Source: Jeotgalibacillus haloalkalitolerans (GTDB taxonomy: Bacteria; Bacillota; Bacilli; Bacillales; Jeotgalibacillaceae). From it: a stretch of 64,000 nt of DNA. The stretch covers positions 186,001-250,000 of the forward strand of contig NZ_JAXQNN010000001.1 of the NCBI RefSeq assembly GCF_034427455.1, given 5' to 3'. Position numbers and translations under genes: made by a program. How positions within the stretch are numbered: the stretch's first letter is position 1; the number at the start of each line of letters is the position of its first letter. Below, piece after piece: positions 60,501 through 64,000 of the stretch. Under the pieces are notes generated by a model. It searched no databases and was not told where the DNA came from. It saw only the letters and a list, made by a program, of their open reading frames with translations.

Positions 60501-61211
60501 CTTGGCTCATTTGGCATGTTAATTGCAGAGCCAAGAGGGTCAGAGGTGCTTGATCCGACAGAACTGACAGAGGATAGAAAAGCTTCTGCCGTGGTCCTCA
60601 AACATCCGTTTTTACCAGAGACAAGAGAGTTTGTACTCATCATGCATGACGGTGTGAGACTTAAAGATAAAAATGGAAACCTGATCATTGACCCGGCTGA
60701 CGGCATTCTTGGTGAGACTGAGGAAGAAGATTTGTTTGATACGTATGATCAGGGTTCAAGAGGGTTCAATTACCGGACAGAAAGGTTGATCAGAAGGCTC
60801 GAAAAACACGATAACCCTGGGTGGCTATTCAGCTCAAAAGCACATGGTGACCCATCAACGCCTGTATTTGAAGCCTACCCTGGAGATCCGGTTACAATCC
60901 GGCTTGTCAACCCTTCAGAACGCAGGCGTGCACACACTTTCAGGCTCCATGGCCACTACTGGAACACGGATGCAATGGATTTGACTTCCCAGGTAAAATC
61001 ATTCGACGGTCCGGTCATTACAGGTCACACAGCAGATTTGAAGCTTCATTATGGAGCAGGCGGATGGTCCGGATTATCAGGTGATTATATGTACCGTTCA
61101 GGTAATATCCGCTGGGATATCGAGCTTGGTATGTGGGGGATGTTAAGGGTTTATAAGCGGATGCAGCATCATTTACCGCCGCTTAATCAGAAAAAAGATG
61201 ACGTAACATGA
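57549..61211 (+). CDS. mnxG: Six-cupredoxin-domain multicopper oxidase, MnxG-like (probable Mn(II) oxidase)
   Basis: This 1220-residue protein has three pairs of cupredoxin domains, as in ceruloplasmin and MnxG (about 1217 aa). Odd domains repeat EPLVIHTPAG-type strands (about 54, 498 and 882) and even ones repeat GDPATPILRGYKGDP-type strands (about 252, 697 and 1104). One full copper centre is visible: H284-Y-H286-V-H288 and H334-C335-H336 with H340 and M345 (type 1 plus trinuclear), together with H530-I-H532 and H576-D-H578 of domain 3. No Sec or Tat signal is seen. The start GTG overlaps mnxF. The link to Mn(II)/Mn(III) oxidation is from family and operon, not shown here. Confidence 0.87.
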   Translation: MRRFFHIVAIPIRIVLNQFGDHNPNGMMYVLKENEKRVKRLVKKNPFTPVELVQPLVIRANAGDDIEILFENKLPFPAGIHMEEADYDVMDSDGAEVGFNHSSLVKKGKKKTYHFRVNRPGTYPFSDLGNPSSTEKGSNGNGLFGALFVQKRGSWWTHPETGGPVTSGPFADIHHPFLPSFREYAWLFHDEMETDDLTGNQPINPMTNEQSESTHAVNYRYEPLGNRKKLVDEGVVCPECDGEEVHHDSWVFGDPATPILRGYKGDPAVIRLVHSGIKETHVFHYHVHQWLKDPSNADSEIIDAQSISPQSWYDIEPLYGLGSLQGAIGDAIIHCHLYPHFEAGMWGMNRIFDTLQDGTQRYPDGTQINALQPLPDRPKPPRPTKDKPGFPNFIPGKPGFKAPRPPLGIEGGRGLTDLERQAAIPDPRPGAVFADPCGFNPDAPVIEYRVSAIELPIIYNRQGWHDPKGRIFVLDDDLEAVLNGEKEPEPLVIHTPAGTCVRIHFTNRLPEIAGGDVFQLFTRTYETGFHIHFMKFDVLVNDGANVGWNYDSSVLQGQTITYEYYADVELKAWFYHDHLFATHHQQHGVFGSGVIHPRFTKFLDSKTGDPVINATEITAVHPLIPDYRDLSLFVQDFALLYERDGTPIQPPDYPGSQDDPGVFGVNYKCEPLQFRLQGPGDPAYSFSSHVNGDPITPVFNCYKGDPLRVRLIQGAQEESHSFHIHGMRWKAERPDVETRFESQKHIGISESFTLETFAPHSGDYLWTFATEEDLWNGLWGLIRAFEEPVEGLIPLPDQRPFKSDPFLTTATDGIPPGKPSEIESPAPAEAPLRRFDITAFHLPLSYSKHGEHDPYGIIFAHTEDKEAILAGQKSPEPLILRVNAGEEVEIRLTNALTPGRFPYPDGIWAYPEVKEQAFYPPSLRISLHPQLVLADVKTSSGETAGFNFDQSAGPGESITYRWYIDHAFGASGLWDMTDIRNHRSLGSFGMLIAEPRGSEVLDPTELTEDRKASAVVLKHPFLPETREFVLIMHDGVRLKDKNGNLIIDPADGILGETEEEDLFDTYDQGSRGFNYRTERLIRRLEKHDNPGWLFSSKAHGDPSTPVFEAYPGDPVTIRLVNPSERRRAHTFRLHGHYWNTDAMDLTSQVKSFDGPVITGHTADLKLHYGAGGWSGLSGDYMYRSGNIRWDIELGMWGMLRVYKRMQHHLPPLNQKKDDVT

Positions 61212-61792
61212 AGGTGTTCAGCACAGGAGTGTTCTTTTTATTGCTGGCAGGTGCAGCATGGGGTGTATGGTACTTGCAGACATCACTTCCTGTCCTTAAA
61301 TCAATTGAGCCATTTCAGATGGCATCAGTTATAGATGAGGAAAGTTATACCTCTGAAAATGACCGTATCAAAGTTGTCGCATTTTTTTATACTGCCTGTC
61401 CGGATGTTTGCCCGTTTACAATGAGTGACTTGAAAGAAGTAGATAGCGAGCTGCGAGGGGAAGGCGTATTTGAAGAGCAGGTGGAATTTGTGGCCATTAC
61501 CCTGGATCCTGAAGCGGATACAGAGGAGCGGATTATGAACTATGCAAAGTCCTTTGATGCCCTCACAGATCACTGGCACTGGTTAAGAGGGACGGAAAAG
61601 GAGACCGCAGAAGTAACTGAACAGTTTCGCATGCAGCGCGTGAAGCTTGACGGTCAGATTGTTCACAGTACAACGCTTTATTTAGTGGATGCTGAACATC
61701 AGATTCGCGGCACTTATCAGATGGCTACTGCACGGGACCGGCTGAACATGGAAGAACTGGTTCGTGATGTTTTGAGGCTGGCTGGAGAGTGA
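61208..61792 (+). CDS. SCO1/SenC family copper chaperone
   Basis: This 194-residue thioredoxin-fold protein has an N-terminal membrane anchor (about 4-25) and an outer domain. The copper-binding CxxxC is C64-P-D-V-C68, and the third ligand H153 lies in IVHSTTLYLVD. Such proteins load CuA or other copper sites. It overlaps mnxG by four bases (ATGA), so it probably supplies copper to the oxidase. In marine Bacillus mnx operons a Sco-like gene (mnxC) lies before mnxD; here it lies after mnxG, a different order. Confidence 0.9.
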   Translation: MKVFSTGVFFLLLAGAAWGVWYLQTSLPVLKSIEPFQMASVIDEESYTSENDRIKVVAFFYTACPDVCPFTMSDLKEVDSELRGEGVFEEQVEFVAITLDPEADTEERIMNYAKSFDALTDHWHWLRGTEKETAEVTEQFRMQRVKLDGQIVHSTTLYLVDAEHQIRGTYQMATARDRLNMEELVRDVLRLAGE

Positions 61793-61830
61793 CTAGAGAG
61801 CGTTTTGCGGGACAGTGGCCGCCCAAGCGG

Positions 61831-61965
61831 TTGTCGCTGTTCCTGCCCAGCTTGTAGCGATACGCCGGAGAGGTTGTCGCTGTTCCCGCCCAGCTTGTAG
61901 CGATACACCCGGGAACCTGTCGCTTTCCCTCCGCCGCTTGTAGCAATCTCACATTTCTGTTGTCG
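61831..61965. repeat. Array D: seven repeat units spaced alternately 21 and 22 bp, TTGTMGC family
   Basis: TTGTCGC and TTGTAGC alternate at 61831, 61852, 61874, 61895, 61917, 61938 and 61960. Spacing is 21, 22, 21, 22, 21, 22. The TTGTAGCGATAC unit is the inverse of GTATCGCTACAA in arrays C1 and C2. It fills most of the 306-base gap between the SCO gene and the NADH oxidase gene; the remainder is a terminator. Confidence 0.85.
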
Positions 61966-62040
61966 TGTCCGCCAAAAAGGCTGATCTTCCGCCGCTCTGC
62001 GCAAACCAATTATCCCCGGTGCTCAACCGCCAGACTGCAC

Positions 62041-62072
62041 AAAAAAGCGCACTTATCTGAAAGTGCGCTTTT
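62041..62072. terminator. Terminator shared by the mnx-like operon and the NADH oxidase gene
   Basis: AAAAGCGCACTT pairs with AAGTGCGCTTTT around ATCTGA-type loop. A and T tracts make it bidirectional. Confidence 0.9.
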
Positions 62073-62098
62073 CAACGTATTGATCTGTGCAATGCCGG

Positions 62099-63448
62099 TT
62101 AAACCAGTTCCGGTTTACGTGTCTCCGCCGCTGCAAGTCCTGCTTTATTCAGGAAGTTCCATGGCTGGTTAAAGTGCGGCTGGAAGAAGAAGTCGACAAA
62201 GCCGAGTTCATCGATTGTCATGCCAGTCTGAATGCAGACGCTGAGTGTGTTAATTGACTGTGTCACATCCGCTTTTGATAAGACCTGTGCGCCAATGATC
62301 TTGCGGCTTTCAGGAAGATAGCTGACCTTCAGCAGCACATCCTCTGCTGTCGGCATAAATTCAGGACGGTGCTTTTCTAAGATTGTGACACTTTTCACAT
62401 GAATGTCCGCAGCTTTTGCACTGGTTTCAGTTAAGCCTGTTGATGCCATATTCAAGTCATAAATGTGAAGCCCTGACGTACCTTGCGTACCAACATTTTT
62501 CATGACCGGCTCAATCAGGTTGCGTGCAACGAGCGTACCCATTCTGACTGCGTTTGTTGCAAGCGGAATATAGGCAGCCTGGCCAGTCGGGTTATATTTC
62601 ACTGCACAGCAGTCGCCGGCTGCAAGAATATCAGGATCACTTGTACGCATATAGTCATCCACTTTAATTGCCCCATTTGGCAGCATATCCACTTTTCCTT
62701 TTAAAAGCTCAGTATTCGGGCGGAAACCGACACACATAATGACCAGGTCGGTCTCAACGCGTCCTGCATTCGTAACAACGGCCTCAACAGATGTTTCACC
62801 TTCAAAACGTGTTACGGTCTCACCAAGTCTAAGCTCAACGCCGCGGTCAATGAATGCCTGTTCCACCTGATCTGTAAATTCCTCATCAAGATATTTATTC
62901 AAAATACGGTCTACACCGTCAATGAGCGTTACTTTCTTACCTGCCTGCTGAAATGCTTCAACAAGCTCAACTCCGATATAGCCTGCTCCTACAACAGTTA
63001 CATGTTTTACGTCACGTGACTTCTCAATAATTGTATTTGCCTGGTTGAAGTTCTTCGCTAACAGAATATTATCGAGCTTTATGCCATCAATTGGCGGAAT
63101 GATTGGCCAGGAGCCGGTAGACATCACAAGCTTATCGTAGCTGTCATTCACCTCTTCACCAGTGACAAGATTTAACGCTTTGATCTGCTTGCGCGCAGTA
63201 TCGATTTCCTGCACGGCATGCTGCATTTTCATCGTAACACCAAGACTTCTCAGCTGTTCAGGTGAGCTGTAGAAAAGCCCCTGCGGATCTTCAACGACAC
63301 CGCCGACATATAATGCTAAACCACATGATAGAAAGGACACATTATCGTTTTTCTCATAGACTGTAATATCTGCATCAGGATACATATTGGCCATATTCGT
63401 TACAGCTGCTGTCCCAGCGTGAGTACTTCCGATTACTGCGATTTTCAT
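62099..63448 (-). CDS. nox: NADH oxidase/CoA-disulfide reductase family flavoprotein
   Basis: This 449-residue flavoprotein belongs to the pyridine nucleotide-disulfide oxidoreductases. It begins MKIAVIGSTHAGTAAVTNMA (FAD GxGxxG-like). The redox cysteine is in NVSFLSCGLALYVGG (about 42). The NADH fold is VTVVGAGYIGVELVEAFQQAG (about 152-172). The C-terminus DFFFQPHFNQPWNFLNKAGLAA matches water-forming NADH oxidases. The ATG at 63448 follows AGGAGGA; longer starts are unlikely. It could instead reduce CoA-disulfide. Confidence 0.9.
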   Translation of the reverse strand: MKIAVIGSTHAGTAAVTNMANMYPDADITVYEKNDNVSFLSCGLALYVGGVVEDPQGLFYSSPEQLRSLGVTMKMQHAVQEIDTARKQIKALNLVTGEEVNDSYDKLVMSTGSWPIIPPIDGIKLDNILLAKNFNQANTIIEKSRDVKHVTVVGAGYIGVELVEAFQQAGKKVTLIDGVDRILNKYLDEEFTDQVEQAFIDRGVELRLGETVTRFEGETSVEAVVTNAGRVETDLVIMCVGFRPNTELLKGKVDMLPNGAIKVDDYMRTSDPDILAAGDCCAVKYNPTGQAAYIPLATNAVRMGTLVARNLIEPVMKNVGTQGTSGLHIYDLNMASTGLTETSAKAADIHVKSVTILEKHRPEFMPTAEDVLLKVSYLPESRKIIGAQVLSKADVTQSINTLSVCIQTGMTIDELGFVDFFFQPHFNQPWNFLNKAGLAAAETRKPELV

Positions 63449-63642
63449 GGAAAAATTCCTCCTATATTTTATATTGTGAAAAACTTCACAATAACTGATT
63501 GATTTAAGTATACGACGGGTTGGAATGGAATGCAAGTATTTTGTTCAGTATTTCACAATCGGTTTGTACAGCGTATTTTTAATGGTAGTATTAGGGTAAA
63601 GATAAGAAACTAAATAATTTGTTCATTAAAGGGAGTGCAGGT

Positions 63643-64000
63643 ATGCAAAGGTTTGTAATTGGTCTTGATCTTGGTACAACCAGTGTGAAAGCAGTGATGT
63701 TTTACCGGGATGGAAAAGTAAAAGCTGAAGCGGAACAGTTAATTAAAACAGTTTATTCAACAGATGGGTATGCAGAGCAGGATCCGGAGGTGATCGTATC
63801 ATCTGCAGTGTTTGCGTTAAAAAGTGTGCTGGATAAAGCGAATGTCAGCGCAGAAGATATTCTGGGCATTGGTTTTTCAAGTGCCATGCACTCTTTGATC
63901 TGCACTGATGGGAATGGCCGGGCGCTTTCAAAAGCAATGATATGGGCAGATGGAAGAGGCCGACAGCAGGCAAAAGATTTGATGGAATCAGAAGGGGCTG
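63643..64000 (+). CDS. gntK: FGGY family carbohydrate kinase, probable gluconokinase, N-terminal part
   Basis: Only the first 119 codons are inside the window. They start MQRFVIGLDLGTTSVKAVMF, the phosphate-binding loop of FGGY kinases. AEQDPEVIVSSAVFALKSVL and ILGIGFSSAMHSLI are followed by ADGRGRQQAKDL, all close to bacterial gluconokinase (GntK), which phosphorylates D-gluconate. The ATG follows GGGAGTG. The end of the gene and any gntP or gntR partners lie outside. Confidence 0.8.
   Translation, partial: MQRFVIGLDLGTTSVKAVMFYRDGKVKAEAEQLIKTVYSTDGYAEQDPEVIVSSAVFALKSVLDKANVSAEDILGIGFSSAMHSLICTDGNGRALSKAMIWADGRGRQQAKDLMESEGA

Noticed and set aside
34304-61965. CRISPR array for the 21-bp repeats
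   Set aside because: Units are far too short, repeats are degenerate, spacers are about nine bases, and there are no cas genes in the window.
61725-62009. Two minus-strand frames across array D
   Set aside because: They are created by the alternating repeat and the end of the SCO gene, lack ribosome sites and show no recognisable protein.

Overview
The window looks like a chromosomal segment from a low-to-moderate GC Gram-positive of the order Bacillales. Clues are Bacillus-type ribosome-binding sites with frequent TTG/GTG starts, a T-box leader, a TPP riboswitch on a ykoFEDC operon, a Ku plus two-domain LigD pair, Fur boxes and many intrinsic terminators. The gene mix (manganese-oxidase-type operon, malate:quinone oxidoreductase, class I aldolase) would suit a Planococcaceae/Jeotgalibacillus-like or marine Bacillus-like host; that placement is inference. 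No rRNA, true tRNA, IS transposase, prophage or CRISPR-Cas locus was seen. The first gene (rbsA) and the last (gluconokinase) are cut by the window edges.

Layout. 1-2.1 kb: end of a ribose ABC operon (rbsA-rbsC-rbsB). 2.1-4.1 kb: arginine T-box and argS. 4.2-14.4 kb: housekeeping and accessory single genes (DUF1349, GNAT, DIP1984 followed by a tRNA-like RNA candidate, a GGDEF cyclase, a DmpA-type peptidase, an Xre/DUF3278 pair, M48 protease, esterase, MazG-like, HAD). 14.5-18.3 kb: an ascorbate-family PTS whose only local EIIA is fused to its PRD regulator. 18.4-27.8 kb: acetyltransferase, M42 and M50 peptidases, divergent ligD/ku, an MBL hydrolase, a TauE exporter and an MFS pump behind a short leader peptide. 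27.8-31.7 kb: Fur-controlled siderophore uptake with an FhuF-like reductase. 32-44.6 kb: mqo, fda, aldo/keto reductase, soluble chemoreceptor, a cupin-HD-GYP protein, pirin and DUF2243-CtaG. 44.7-50.8 kb: phosphonate-type ABC transporter (phnDEC) and TPP-controlled ykoFEDC. 51-55.2 kb: a small unknown operon, a ring-cleaving dioxygenase and a secreted lipase. 55.3-61.8 kb: an mnx-like operon encoding two small MnxE/MnxF-like subunits, a 1220-residue six-cupredoxin-domain multicopper oxidase and a SCO copper chaperone. 62.1-64 kb: NADH oxidase-type flavoprotein and gluconokinase.

How genes work together. The mnx-like cluster is the most striking system: two small subunits, a giant oxidase with one visible type 1/trinuclear copper site, and a copper-loading protein are translationally coupled. 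The iron locus joins a binding lipoprotein, two permeases and a reductase behind three Fur boxes. The ykoFEDC and phnDEC blocks are complete transporters, while the siderophore system lacks its own ATPase here.

Structure beyond genes. Five intergenic arrays with a 21 to 21.5 bp repeat period occur, in three unrelated sequence families. Two arrays of one family have six exact 21-bp units and share the same terminal unit. Six REP-like palindromes with the core GGGACGGAGGT are also scattered between genes. A nine-residue leader peptide plus a hairpin hiding the next ribosome-binding site suggests drug-inducible translational attenuation of the MFS pump.
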